From Mesorhizobium neociceri (GTDB lineage Bacteria > Pseudomonadota > Alphaproteobacteria > Rhizobiales > Rhizobiaceae), in the NCBI RefSeq assembly GCF_013520985.1, contig NZ_JACDTY010000012.1:1-64000 (forward strand): 64,000 bases of DNA. The letters are read 5' to 3'. The position numbers and the translations under genes are program-made. Each line of letters opens with the position of its first letter. The stretch's first letter is position 1. Shown here piece after piece: positions 25,473-34,154 of the stretch. The notes under the pieces were generated by a model that worked only from the letters and a program-made list of their open reading frames with translations, had not been told where the DNA came from and did no database searches.

Positions 25473-27922
25473 CACTCCGCCGCCTGCGCAAACCCGACCG
25501 AAGCCATCGGCCTGAACTCGTGCTTGTCCTTGCCGGACACGCGTTCCGACCATGGGTCGACCTGGGCGAATTTCTGGGAAAAAACGAAGCGCTCGTAATA
25601 GGCTTGGCGCTTCTCGGCATCGTCCATGATCTGGCGCTTGATCTCGGGGATGCCGATGCGCTTGGCCCATTTGTAGATGCGCTCGAGATAGCGGCCCTGC
25701 TCGCGGTACATCTGCGTCAGTGCCACGATATGCTCCAGCGCCTCGTCCTCGGTCTTGACCATGCCGAGTACTTCGGTACCCTTGATGTCGAGCCCGGCGG
25801 CGCCGGCGAAGTGGATCTCGTAGCCACTATCGACGCAGATGACGCCGACATCCTTGCAGGTCGCCTCGGCGCAATTCCTAGGGCAGCCCGACACCGCCAT
25901 CTTGACCTTGGCCGGGGTCCACGAGCCCCACATGAATTTCTCGATACGGATGCCCAAGCCAGTCGAATCCTGCGTGCCGAAACGGCACCAGTCCGAACCG
26001 ACGCAAGTCTTCACCGTGCGCAGGCCCTTGGCGTAGGCATGACCGGAGACGAAGCCGGCCTGGCCGAGATCGGCCCACACCGCCGGCAGGTCTTCCTTGC
26101 GGATGCCCAGCATGTCGATGCGCTGTCCGCCGGTGACCTTGACCATCGGTACTTCGAACTTGTCGACGACGTCGGCGATGGCGCGCAGTTCCGCGGCGTT
26201 GGTGACGCCACCCCACATGCGCGGCACCACCGAATAGGTGCCGTCCTTCTGGATGTTGGCGTGGACGCGCTCGTTGATGAAGCGTGACTGGTAGTCGTCG
26301 GCATAGTCATCCGGCCAGTCACAGACGAGGTAGTAGTTGAGCGCCGGCCGGCATTTGGCGCAGCCGCAGGAGGTCGTCCATTCCAGCTCCTGCATGACGG
26401 CCGGAATGGTCTTCAGGCTCTTGGCGATGATCAGCCGGCGCACCTCGTCATGGCCAAGCGTGGTGCAGCCGCACATCGGCTGTACGGCGGCCGGATTGTA
26501 TTTGTCGCCGATGGTCAGCACCATCAGCTTCTCGACCAGCCCGGTGCAGGAACCACAGGAGGCGGACGCCTTGGTGTGAGCGCGCACATCGTCGAGTGAG
26601 GCCAGTCCCTTGGCCGTGATCGCACCTGTGATCTTGCCCTTGCAGACGCCGTTGCAGCCGCAGATTTCCGCATCATCCGGCAAGGCTGCAACGGCCGCCA
26701 TAGGGTCCAGCGGGGCACCCCCCTGGTAGGACTGGCCGAAGATAAGCGTGTCGCGCATTTCGGATATGTCGGTCTGCTTTTTCTTGAGGTCGTTGAACCA
26801 GGCCCCATCCGCTGTCTCGCCGTAGAGCACGGTGCCGATGATGCGGTCGTCCTTGAGCACAAGCCGCTTGTAGACGCCGGCGGCGGCGTCGCGCAGCACG
26901 ATCTCCTGACGATCCTCGCCCTCGGCGAAGTCGCCGAGCGAGAACAAATCGATGCCGGTGACCTTGAGCTTGGTCGGCGTGTCCATATGGACGAACGCCG
27001 CCGCCTCGTTTCCGGCCAGTTGGCTCGCGGCAACGCGCGCCATCTCGTAGAGCGGCGCGACCAGGCCATAGACCTGTCCGTTGACCTCGGCGCATTCGCC
27101 GAGGGCGTAAATATCGGGATCGTTGCTGCGCATGCCGGCGTCAACCACGATGCCACGATTGACCGCGATGCCTGCCTCCTTCGCCAATGCCGAATTCGGC
27201 CTGATGCCCACCGCCATGACCACCAGCGTAGCCGGGATGACGGTGCCGTCGGCGAGCTCTACCTGCCCGACCTTGCCGTTGCCGGTGATCGCCTTTGTGT
27301 TGGCCTTGGTGATGACCTTGATGCCGCGCTGTTCCACCGCGCGCTGCAGGAGATAGCCGGCGGCCGGATCGAGCTGACGCTCCATCAATGTCGGCATGAC
27401 ATGCAGCACCGTGACGTCCATGCCTTGCGCATTCAGCCCGGCCGCTGCCTCCAGCCCGAGCAGGCCGCCGCCGATGACCACGGCCTTGGCCCGCGACTGG
27501 GCGGCAAGCATCATCGCCTGCACATCGTCGAGATCGCGATAGGTGAGCACGCCCGGCAGGTCATGGCCAGGCACCGGAATGATGAACGGCACCGAGCCGG
27601 TGGCGATGACAAGCTTGTCGTAAGGCTCGATGACGCCGTGATCGGACGTAACGGTCTTGGCCGTCCGATCGATGGCAACGATCTTGTGACCCTTGTAGAG
27701 GGTGATGTTGTTGGCGATGTACCAGCCGTCGCCGTGGATGATGATTTCCTCATAGGCCTTTTCGCCGGACAGCACCGGCGACAGCATGATGCGGTCGTAG
27801 TTCACCCTAGGCTCGGCGTTGAAGATGGTGACCTGGTAGCGCCCGGGCGCCTGCTCGAAGAGGTGCTCCAGCATGCGCCCGGGGGCCATGCCGTTGCCGA
27901 TGATGACGAGTTTTTCGCTCAT
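25472..27922 (-). CDS. nirB: NADH-dependent nitrite reductase large subunit (816 aa)
   Basis: Reduces nitrite to ammonium with NADH. In order: an FAD domain (IIGNGMAPGRM at about residues 7-17), an NADH domain (VVIGGGLLGLEAAAGL), a BFD-like 2Fe-2S domain (CGCNGVCKG ... SASCGSCTG), a second Cys-rich stretch (TTSCGCAKCRP), then the ferredoxin-like half domain and the sirohaem/4Fe-4S site with Cys-x5-Cys in CVGSDWC and Cys-x3-Cys in SGCPRNC. The length is normal for the family. It lies 4 bp after nrtC. Confidence 0.96.
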   Translation of the reverse strand: MSEKLVIIGNGMAPGRMLEHLFEQAPGRYQVTIFNAEPRVNYDRIMLSPVLSGEKAYEEIIIHGDGWYIANNITLYKGHKIVAIDRTAKTVTSDHGVIEPYDKLVIATGSVPFIIPVPGHDLPGVLTYRDLDDVQAMMLAAQSRAKAVVIGGGLLGLEAAAGLNAQGMDVTVLHVMPTLMERQLDPAAGYLLQRAVEQRGIKVITKANTKAITGNGKVGQVELADGTVIPATLVVMAVGIRPNSALAKEAGIAVNRGIVVDAGMRSNDPDIYALGECAEVNGQVYGLVAPLYEMARVAASQLAGNEAAAFVHMDTPTKLKVTGIDLFSLGDFAEGEDRQEIVLRDAAAGVYKRLVLKDDRIIGTVLYGETADGAWFNDLKKKQTDISEMRDTLIFGQSYQGGAPLDPMAAVAALPDDAEICGCNGVCKGKITGAITAKGLASLDDVRAHTKASASCGSCTGLVEKLMVLTIGDKYNPAAVQPMCGCTTLGHDEVRRLIIAKSLKTIPAVMQELEWTTSCGCAKCRPALNYYLVCDWPDDYADDYQSRFINERVHANIQKDGTYSVVPRMWGGVTNAAELRAIADVVDKFEVPMVKVTGGQRIDMLGIRKEDLPAVWADLGQAGFVSGHAYAKGLRTVKTCVGSDWCRFGTQDSTGLGIRIEKFMWGSWTPAKVKMAVSGCPRNCAEATCKDVGVICVDSGYEIHFAGAAGLDIKGTEVLGMVKTEDEALEHIVALTQMYREQGRYLERIYKWAKRIGIPEIKRQIMDDAEKRQAYYERFVFSQKFAQVDPWSERVSGKDKHEFRPMASVGFAQAAE

Positions 27923-27926
27923 GATG

Positions 27927-28724
27927 CTACTCCGCGGCTTCGACGAAGCGGTGGCGTTCGTAGAGGAACTTCAGCACCGCCTCGCGGCAGCGCAGGAAGG
28001 TGCGGTCGGACGAGAGTTCGACGCGACGGCGTGGCCGCGCCAGCGGTACCGCAAGCACCTCGCCGATGGTCGCCGCCGGACCGTTGGTCATCATGACGAT
28101 GCGGTCGGACAACAGCACCGCCTCGTCGACATCATGGGTGATCATGATCGTCGTCGAGCCAAGCCTGGAATGGATGTCCATCACCGCGTCCTGCAGATGG
28201 GCGCGGGTCAGCGCGTCGAGCGCGCCGAACGGTTCGTCGAGCAGCAGGATCTTCGGTTGCATGGCGAGCGCGCGGGCAATGCCGACGCGCTGCTTCATGC
28301 CGCCCGATATTTCGGCCGGCCGCTTGTCCCTGGCATGCGCCATCTGCACGAGGTCGAGATTGCGCATGATCCAGTCATGCCGTTCGGCTCTGCTCTTCGT
28401 ACGGCCAAAGACTTTCGACACCGCCAGGCTGATGTTCTCGTAGACGGTCAGCCATGGCAGCAGCGAATGGTTCTGGAACACCACGGCGCGTTCGGGTCCA
28501 GGGCTGTCGACCTCCTTGTTTTCGAGCAGCACGGCACCGGCGGAGACCCTGGTCAGCCCGGCGATCAGGTTGAGCAAGGTCGACTTGCCGCAGCCGGAAT
28601 GACCGATGATCGAGACGAATTCACCCTTGTCGATGGTCAGCCTGATGTCCTTCAGCACTTCGCTGACCTGACTGCCGCGGGTAAAGGATTTGTCGATATG
28701 GTCGAGTTTCAGATAGGCGGTCAT
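27927..28724 (-). CDS. nrtC: Nitrate ABC transporter ATP-binding protein (265 aa)
   Basis: ATG 28724 with GAGGAGAGGG upstream. Walker A GHSGCGKST at 41-49, signature ISGGMKQRV, Walker B ILLLDEPFGALD, and the H-loop MITHDVDEA. This is the nitrate/taurine/aliphatic sulfonate ATPase family. It lacks the extra NrtA-like C-terminal domain found on cyanobacterial NrtC, so it resembles NrtD/NasD. It starts 10 bp after the nrtB stop. Confidence 0.92.
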   Translation of the reverse strand: MTAYLKLDHIDKSFTRGSQVSEVLKDIRLTIDKGEFVSIIGHSGCGKSTLLNLIAGLTRVSAGAVLLENKEVDSPGPERAVVFQNHSLLPWLTVYENISLAVSKVFGRTKSRAERHDWIMRNLDLVQMAHARDKRPAEISGGMKQRVGIARALAMQPKILLLDEPFGALDALTRAHLQDAVMDIHSRLGSTTIMITHDVDEAVLLSDRIVMMTNGPAATIGEVLAVPLARPRRRVELSSDRTFLRCREAVLKFLYERHRFVEAAE

Positions 28725-28734
28725 CACCCTCTCC

Positions 28735-29631
28735 TCACTTTGCCGTTGTGCCGCGGGTGACGAAGGCGCCGACCGCCGCCACCAGGCGGTCGAGGCAGAA
28801 GCCGGTGACCCCGATATAGGCGAGCGCGACGATGATGTCGGGCAGCCGCGACGAGTTCCAGGCGTCCCAGATGAAGAAGCCGATGCCGACACCGCCGGTC
28901 AGCATTTCGGCAGCGACGATGGCGAGCCAGGACAGGCCGATGCCGATTCTGAGGCCGGTGAAAATGTAGGGCGCGGCGGCCGGCACCATGATCTTGACGA
29001 AGAATTCGAACTGGTTGAGCCGCAGGATGCGGGCGACGTTGCGATAATCCTGCGGGATGTTGCGCACACCGACGGCGGTGTTGATGATGATCGGCCAGAT
29101 CGAAGTGATGAAGATAACGAACAGTGCTGATGGGCTGGAATCGCGGAAAGCCGCCAGCGACAGCGGCAGCCAGGCCAGCGGCGGCACGGTGCGCAGGATC
29201 TGGAACACCGGATCGAGGCCACGCATCGCCCAGATCGACTGTCCGACCAGCGCGCCGAGTGCAACACCGACGATCGCCGCCAGGCCAAAGCCGATGGCGA
29301 CGCGCTGCAGCGAAATCAGCACCCGCCAGGCAAGGCCGATATCCTGCGGGCCATTGTTGAAGAACGGATGGGCGATCAGATCATAGGCCTCGTTCCAGAC
29401 CTGGCTCGGCGGCGGCAGGCTGGCGGTCGGCGACGAGCAGGCGATCTGCCAGACGACCAGCATGAAGGCGATGACGATGACCGGCGGCACCAGGGCGGTG
29501 GCCAGACTGCCGGCGATCGCGATCGGGTCGAAGCGGCGCCGCGCCTTGGCGGTGAAAGCAATCACCGCGGCCGGCTTGGCGGGCGTTGGAAATGCCTTCA
29601 CCTTGGTGTCCTCGATAGTCTGGATCGACAT
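28735..29631 (-). CDS. nrtB: Nitrate ABC transporter permease (298 aa)
   Basis: About six membrane helices with the BPD permease EAA loop (DYRNVARILRLNQFEFFVKIMVPAAAPYIFTGLRIGIG). The polar N-terminus of about 45 residues is cytoplasmic. Members of this family import nitrate or nitrite with NrtA. It is preceded by a 138-bp gap rich in hairpins that separates it from nrtA. Confidence 0.92.
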   Translation of the reverse strand: MSIQTIEDTKVKAFPTPAKPAAVIAFTAKARRRFDPIAIAGSLATALVPPVIVIAFMLVVWQIACSSPTASLPPPSQVWNEAYDLIAHPFFNNGPQDIGLAWRVLISLQRVAIGFGLAAIVGVALGALVGQSIWAMRGLDPVFQILRTVPPLAWLPLSLAAFRDSSPSALFVIFITSIWPIIINTAVGVRNIPQDYRNVARILRLNQFEFFVKIMVPAAAPYIFTGLRIGIGLSWLAIVAAEMLTGGVGIGFFIWDAWNSSRLPDIIVALAYIGVTGFCLDRLVAAVGAFVTRGTTAK

Positions 29632-29706
29632 GTCTGGGGAAGCTCCTTGGGTATCTCTGGTGACAAGCGGCCGACGCCGCTTGCGTCGGAGTCGGAGTTG
29701 AGAGCG

Positions 29707-29762
29707 ACAACGGCGCGAAGGCGCCGTTGTGCGGGCGACAAACGGCGTCTTGGCACCGTTTG
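29707..29762 (-). repeat. Twin hairpins between nrtA and nrtB
   Basis: ACAACGGCGC (29707-29716) and GCGCCGTTGT (29721-29730) form a perfect 10-bp stem with a GAAG loop. CAAACGG (29739-29745) and CCGTTTG (29756-29762) form a second. No U tract follows on the minus strand. Such structures usually protect the upstream message, here favouring the binding protein over the permease. Confidence 0.7.
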
Positions 29763-29769
29763 CGCCGGC

Positions 29770-31098
29770 CTAGGCCGACGCCTTGATTTTCAGGCTGTCG
29801 AGATAGGCGGACGGATTGGCTGGATCGAAGACCTTGCCGTCGAAGAAGGTCTCGACGCCGCGCGACGACGATGCCGGGATATCGGTCGCTGCGACGCCGA
29901 GGTCCTTGGCGGCCTCGCGCCAAATGTCCTCGCGGTTGACCTGATCGACCAGCGCCTTGATGTCGGTGGTCGGCGCGAATTTTCCCCAACGGACGTTTTC
30001 AGCGAGGAACCAGCTGTCGTGGCTCTTGTAGGGATAGGAGACGCCACCCTTCCAGAATTTCATGTAGAGGTCGGTGCCGGAGGCGACGCGGCCGTTGCCG
30101 TAGTTGATGTCGCCCTTGAGGCGGCCGATGATGTCGGCGACAGGCACGTTCATCCATTGCCGCTTGCCGATGATGGCGGCCATCTCGTCCTTGTTCTCCA
30201 TGGCTTCGCACCATTGCTGCGCTTCCATGACGGCCATCACGATCGCCTTGGTGGCGTTCGGGTATTTGTCGATGAATTCGGCGCGCAGGCCGAGCGCCTT
30301 TTCGGGATGGCCCTTCCACAGTTCGCCGGTGGTGGCGGCAGTGAAACCAACGCCCTGATGGACGAGCTGCTCGTTCCATGGCTCGCCGACACAGAAGACA
30401 TCCATGTTGCCGACCTTCATGTTGGCCACCATCTGCGGCGGCGGCACGACGATGGTCGAGACGTCCTTGTCGGGATCGATGCCGCCGGCGGCGAGCCAGT
30501 AGCGTAACCACAAATCGTGGGTGCCGCCCGGAAAAGTCATGGCGGCCTTGATCTCCTTGCCGGCCGCTTTCTTGGCGGCGAAGGCGTCCTTCAGCTTGGA
30601 GGCATCGAGGCCGACACCGGTGCCGGCATATTCCTGCGCCACCGAAATGCCCTGGCAGTCGTAGTTCAACCGCGCCACGATCGCCATTGGCATCGGCTGG
30701 TTGTTTTGCGTCACCTTGCCGGAGTGCATCAGGTAAGGCAGCGGCGTCAGGATGTGGGCACCGTCAATGCCGTTGGCCGCGCCGCCGAGCATCAGATTGT
30801 CACGCGTCGCGCCCCAGGAAGCCTGCTTGAGCACCTCGACATCGGGCATGCCGTATTTGGCGAACAGCCCCTTCTCCTTGGCGATCATCAGCGGTGCGGC
30901 ATCGGTCAGGGCGATGAAGCCGAGCTTGGCGCCGGTGACTTCCGGAGCGGCCGTGGCGGCATAGGCGCCCGAGGGGAAGAGCTTGCGAGCCGCTATGAAC
31001 AGGCCTGCGGTCATGGCACTGCTGACAAGAAAATCGCGACGCGTCACATCCTTGAGCGATGTTCCCGTCCCGATCCATTTCCCTATCATTTCTTTCAT
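29770..31098 (-). CDS. nrtA: Nitrate ABC transporter binding protein, Tat-exported (443 aa)
   Basis: ATG 31098 is preferred over upstream codons: a GGAG site is upstream, and the leader RNA occupies the rest. A twin-arginine signal (TRRDFL, Arg20-Arg21, then a hydrophobic stretch to about residue 45) exports it folded. The body is the NrtA/SsuA type II binding fold (KLGFIALTDAAPLMIAKEKGLFAKYGM). It shares overall fold and several motifs with NasS encoded just upstream, which lacks a signal sequence. First gene of the reductase operon. Confidence 0.93.
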   Translation of the reverse strand: MKEMIGKWIGTGTSLKDVTRRDFLVSSAMTAGLFIAARKLFPSGAYAATAAPEVTGAKLGFIALTDAAPLMIAKEKGLFAKYGMPDVEVLKQASWGATRDNLMLGGAANGIDGAHILTPLPYLMHSGKVTQNNQPMPMAIVARLNYDCQGISVAQEYAGTGVGLDASKLKDAFAAKKAAGKEIKAAMTFPGGTHDLWLRYWLAAGGIDPDKDVSTIVVPPPQMVANMKVGNMDVFCVGEPWNEQLVHQGVGFTAATTGELWKGHPEKALGLRAEFIDKYPNATKAIVMAVMEAQQWCEAMENKDEMAAIIGKRQWMNVPVADIIGRLKGDINYGNGRVASGTDLYMKFWKGGVSYPYKSHDSWFLAENVRWGKFAPTTDIKALVDQVNREDIWREAAKDLGVAATDIPASSSRGVETFFDGKVFDPANPSAYLDSLKIKASA

Positions 31099-31144
31099 CG
31101 TGATCTCCGGTTGAACGTGAGGGCGCCATCGATTGGCCCAAAAC

Positions 31145-31212
31145 AAAAAAGCCGCCGTTCAGGTCTCGCGCGTCCGTACATCCGGGATCGCGTTTTGACC
31201 TGAGCGGCAGCT
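31145..31212 (-). terminator. Intrinsic terminator (attenuator) in the nrtA leader
   Basis: On the minus strand a 5' arm at 31212-31194 pairs with a 3' arm at 31165-31151: seven base pairs (TCAGGTC with GACCTGA), one mismatch, then eight more, including one G-U. Six T (31150-31145) follow at once. The loop can itself form a CGCG stem. It lies about 50 bp before nrtA and well after the promoter, so it must be read through for expression. Confidence 0.88.
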
Positions 31213-31240
31213 TTGCCTGTGGCGCCCGCCATTGGACGCC
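31206..31240 (-). ncRNA. ANTAR (NasT) target: two hexaloop hairpins in the nrtA leader
   Basis: Hairpin 1 (31240-31221): 7-bp stem GGCGTCC/GGGCGCC around the hexaloop AATGGC. After a 3-base linker, hairpin 2 (31217-31206): GGC/GCC around AAAGCT. Both loops have A at position 1 and G at position 4, the signature known for ANTAR-protein targets. Hairpin 2 overlaps the 5' arm of the terminator (31212 onward), so the two are mutually exclusive. Binding by NasT would hold hairpin 2 and allow readthrough. Confidence 0.78.
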
Positions 31241-31275
31241 TGTTCCATGACCCGCGAAGGGCCTGATTATTTCAA

Positions 31276-31291
31276 AGCAGGAACCGTGCCA
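31276..31291 (-). promoter_or_regulatory. Sigma-54 promoter of the nitrate operon
   Basis: Minus-strand TGGCACGGTTCCTGCT matches the -24/-12 consensus with one change (CTGC for TTGC). Transcription would start near 31264, leaving a leader of about 165 bases that contains the ANTAR target and the terminator. Confidence 0.82.
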
Positions 31292-31399
31292 GTTTAGGGT
31301 AAAACGCAAAGAGTCAGTAGAATCAGCAATATGCGCCAATGGCCGACACGCCAGACAATATGGCGAGCAGGTCAAAGATTGTTCATTAGAGCAATCGCA

Positions 31400-31416
31400 C
31401 GCACATTTTTTGTGCA
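31400..31416 (-). promoter_or_regulatory. Candidate NtrC box upstream of the nitrate operon
   Basis: GCAC-N7-GTGC (31401-31415) matches the core of the NtrC consensus TGCAC-N7-GTGCA, about 110 bp upstream of the -24 element. An overlapping perfect palindrome TTGTGCA-A-TGCACAA lies at 31410-31424. This would tie expression to nitrogen limitation, in addition to nitrate sensing by NasST. Confidence 0.7.
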
Positions 31417-31441
31417 ATGCACAAGAATGGCGCGAAAATGA

Positions 31442-32686
31442 TCAGGCTCGGATCAGGCCTGATTTCTGACTGGCGATATAGGCATCGATCTCATCGGGGT
31501 CGAAGATCTGGCCGTCGAAGAAGCCGTCCGGCCCGAGCACCAGGCCTGCCCCGGTCGCACCGACAGCTGTGGCGATCTTCAGCGCGCCCTCGACCTTCGC
31601 ATTGGCACCGGGAAGTGCGACGCCAAGCGGCTTCAGCGCCGAGCGGTAGAGGTCGGGACGGTAGCAGTCGCGGGCAATAGCGAGGTTTTCCGGCGTGTGC
31701 GCCACATGCCCCCAGCGCACCATTTGCGTGTAGAACCATAGCGCGTGGCTCTTCCACGGAAAATTTGCCGCCTTGTCGAAGGGCAGGAAGAAGTCGTCGA
31801 CATCCAGCTCGGCGCCGCCGCCCAATTGGAGATGGCCGGTCAGGATCGGCATCTGGACAGCGGGCGGCAGACCGAGGAAGCCAGCTTGAGCCATCACACC
31901 AGCCAATTCGGCGTGGTTTGCCGGATCCTGGCACCAGCGCGCCGAGTGATGCAGCGCGCGCAAGAGGGCCGCCAGCGCCTCGGGGGACTGCTCGGCCCAG
32001 GCTTTGCGTACACCGATCACCTTCTCCGGGCTATTGCGCCACAGCAGCGCCTTGACGGTGACGATATGGCCGGTGCCGGCAGCGACAGAGGCGCTGTTCC
32101 AGGGCTCGCCGACGCAGTAGCCGTCGATCCGCCCTGCGGCCAGCGCGTCGGCCATGAAGGGCGGCGGCACGATGACGATCTCGATCTCGCGCTCCGGATC
32201 GATGCCGCACCCGGCGAGCCAGTAGCGCAGTTCGTAGTTATGCCCCGAATGCGGGTGCACCACGGCAAAGCGCAGCGGATCGTGGCCAGCCCCAGCGCGC
32301 TCGCGAATGAACGCGCGAAGGGCGGTACCAGCGCGCGCCGGATCGAGATCAGGCGCTGCGCCATGCGCCACCATTCCGGCCCAGACCGCGTTGGAGATGG
32401 TGACGCAATTGCCGCCGAGCCCGAGCGAGAACGGCACGATGGTTTCCGAGGCGAGCGGCGTCAGCCCGAGATTGCAGGCGAGCGGCATCGGTCCCAGCAT
32501 ATGCGCGAGATGGAAGTGGCCGATGGCGATGCGGTCGCGGATGTTGGCCCAGGAGGTCTCGCGGTGCAGCGTGAGATCTATGCCTTCGCGTGTAGCGAAG
32601 CCAAGCTCGCCGGCCGCAACCAGCACGGCACTGTCGAACAGCGGCATAAAGCCGGCGGTGATCTGGTGCTCGGCGTCCATGCTCAT
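31442..32686 (-). CDS. nasS: Nitrate/nitrite sensor NasS (414 aa)
   Basis: An NrtA-like binding-protein fold without signal peptide, hence cytoplasmic (starts MSMDAEHQITAGFMPLFDSAVLVAAGELGF). It overlaps the nasT stop by 4 bases. In Azotobacter, Paracoccus and Bradyrhizobium, NasS binds NasT without nitrate and lets go when nitrate or nitrite binds. The same pair followed by an attenuated operon is seen here, so the role is well supported. Confidence 0.9.
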   Translation of the reverse strand: MSMDAEHQITAGFMPLFDSAVLVAAGELGFATREGIDLTLHRETSWANIRDRIAIGHFHLAHMLGPMPLACNLGLTPLASETIVPFSLGLGGNCVTISNAVWAGMVAHGAAPDLDPARAGTALRAFIRERAGAGHDPLRFAVVHPHSGHNYELRYWLAGCGIDPEREIEIVIVPPPFMADALAAGRIDGYCVGEPWNSASVAAGTGHIVTVKALLWRNSPEKVIGVRKAWAEQSPEALAALLRALHHSARWCQDPANHAELAGVMAQAGFLGLPPAVQMPILTGHLQLGGGAELDVDDFFLPFDKAANFPWKSHALWFYTQMVRWGHVAHTPENLAIARDCYRPDLYRSALKPLGVALPGANAKVEGALKIATAVGATGAGLVLGPDGFFDGQIFDPDEIDAYIASQKSGLIRA

Positions 32687-33294
32687 TCGTCCTCCGACGG
32701 CCCGAGCAACCCGGCGGCGGTCACCAGGCTGTGGGCAATGTCGCTGATCTTGCGGTTCTGGTTCATCGCCGTCTTGCGCAGCAGCGTGTAGGCGGCCTCT
32801 TCCGTCAGGCCGCGCGACTTCATCAATATGCCCTTGGCGCGGTCGATCACCTTGCGGTTCTCGAGCTCGCCTCGAACCTCTTCCAGCTCGCGCGCCATGC
32901 GCGAGAAAGCGTTGAAGCGGCTGACCGCCATGTCGAGGATCGGCTTGACGCGCTCCTGTCTGAGACCGTCGACGACATAGGCCGAAACGCCGGCATCGAC
33001 CGCCGCCTCGATCGAGGCCTGGTCCGAACGGTCGACGAACATGGCGATCGGCCGCTTCACCGCACGCGACAGCTGGAACATGTTTTCCAGCATGTCTCGG
33101 TTCGGGTTTTCGAGATCGATGACGATGACGTCGGGCTCGATCTCGGCGATGCGCCGCGCAATGCCAGTCACGTCGTGGACGACGGTGACCCGCTCATGGC
33201 CGGCCTCGCGCAAACCGGCCTCGATGATCGCGGCGCGGATACGGTTTTCGTCGATCACCAGGACGGCTAGGGAAGATCGGACCATGCCCGGCAT
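32683..33294 (-). CDS. nasT: ANTAR-domain antiterminator NasT (203 aa)
   Basis: N-terminal receiver-like domain (Asp15 and the phosphoacceptor-position Asp60 in VIVIDLENPNRD), a helical linker, and a C-terminal ANTAR RNA-binding domain (IDRAKGILMKSRGLTEEAAYTLLRKTAMNQNRKISDIA, about residues 145-185). ATG 33294 is chosen; ATG 33285 is also possible and the longer frame needs a TTG. It should bind the dual hexaloop in the nrtA leader and prevent termination. Its control is by NasS, not a histidine kinase, in known systems. Confidence 0.92.
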   Translation of the reverse strand: MPGMVRSSLAVLVIDENRIRAAIIEAGLREAGHERVTVVHDVTGIARRIAEIEPDVIVIDLENPNRDMLENMFQLSRAVKRPIAMFVDRSDQASIEAAVDAGVSAYVVDGLRQERVKPILDMAVSRFNAFSRMARELEEVRGELENRKVIDRAKGILMKSRGLTEEAAYTLLRKTAMNQNRKISDIAHSLVTAAGLLGPSEDE

Positions 33295-33376
33295 TCTGCT
33301 CAAGTGGAAAAATTGTGCAATGCGGCATGGCGGGTCAGTTGGATCAAACCACCCTATTCGCGCTCCGTCGCTCGGT

Positions 33377-33404
33377 TACATCGCTGGCAACACCAAGCGA
33401 TGTA
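33377..33404. repeat. Perfect 9-bp inverted repeat upstream of nasT
   Basis: TACATCGCT (33377-33385) and AGCGATGTA (33396-33404) with a 10-base loop lie between the ABC ATPase stop (33411) and nasT. There is no U tract on the minus strand. It may be a 3' hairpin for the ABC operon or an operator for nasT. Confidence 0.5.
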
Positions 33405-33410
33405 GCTTGG

Positions 33411-34154
33411 TCAGTGTTTCAAAATCTGGCTGAGAAACAGCTTGGTCCGTGCATGTTGGGGATTGCCGAAGAAGCTGTCTGGTTTACCCTCTTCGACAAT
33501 CTGCCCGGCGTCCATGAAGATCATACGGTCGGCGACCGCGCGGGCAAAGCCCATCTCATGAGTGACGCAGACCATCGTCATGCCGTCGCGCGCAAGCCCG
33601 GTCATGGTGTCGAGAACTTCCGACACCATTTCGGGATCGAGCGCCGAGGTCGGCTCGTCGAACAGCATCACCGCTGGCTGCATGCACAGGCTGCGTGCGA
33701 TCGCGACGCGCTGCTGCTGGCCGCCCGACAGCTGGACCGGGAATTTGTTTGCCTGTTCAGGGATGCGCACGCGCTCCAGGAACCGAAGCGCGGTCTTGCG
33801 CGCTTCGGCCGCGGAAACGCCTTTGACCCACATCGGTCCGGCCATGCAGTTCATCAGCACGGTCATGTGCGGAAACAGGTTGAAGTGCTGAAAGACCATG
33901 CCGACATTGCTGCGCACGTCGGCGACGTTCTTCATCTTCGGATGAAGCTCGATGCCGTTCACGGTGATGTCGCCTTCCTGGTGCGCTTCGAGGCGGTTGA
34001 AGCAGCGGATCAGCGTTGACTTGCCCGAACCGGACGGCCCGCAGATGACGATGCGCTCGCCCTTGTGGACCGTCAGATTGATGTCCTTCAGTGCGTGGAA
34101 CTGGCCGTACCATTTGGAAACAGCCTTGGCTTCAATGATGGCTTCAGCGCTCAT
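33411..34154 (-). CDS. Polar amino acid ABC transporter ATP-binding protein (247 aa)
   Basis: Start ATG 34154 overlaps the permease stop (ATGA). Walker A GPSGSGKST, Q-loop FQHFNLFPHMTV, signature LSGGQQQRV, Walker B VMLFDEPTSALDPE and the H-loop VTHEMGFA. This is the GlnQ/HisP family typical of polar amino acid importers. Last gene of an apparent eight-gene operon running from the flavin reductase gene at 41010. Note that a second permease/binding-protein pair at 47.3-48.9 kb has no ATPase of its own. Confidence 0.93.
   Translation of the reverse strand: MSAEAIIEAKAVSKWYGQFHALKDINLTVHKGERIVICGPSGSGKSTLIRCFNRLEAHQEGDITVNGIELHPKMKNVADVRSNVGMVFQHFNLFPHMTVLMNCMAGPMWVKGVSAAEARKTALRFLERVRIPEQANKFPVQLSGGQQQRVAIARSLCMQPAVMLFDEPTSALDPEMVSEVLDTMTGLARDGMTMVCVTHEMGFARAVADRMIFMDAGQIVEEGKPDSFFGNPQHARTKLFLSQILKH

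Noticed and set aside
26987..28096. 369-codon open frame on the plus strand
   Set aside because: Antisense to nirB and nrtC, both of which have full motif sets.
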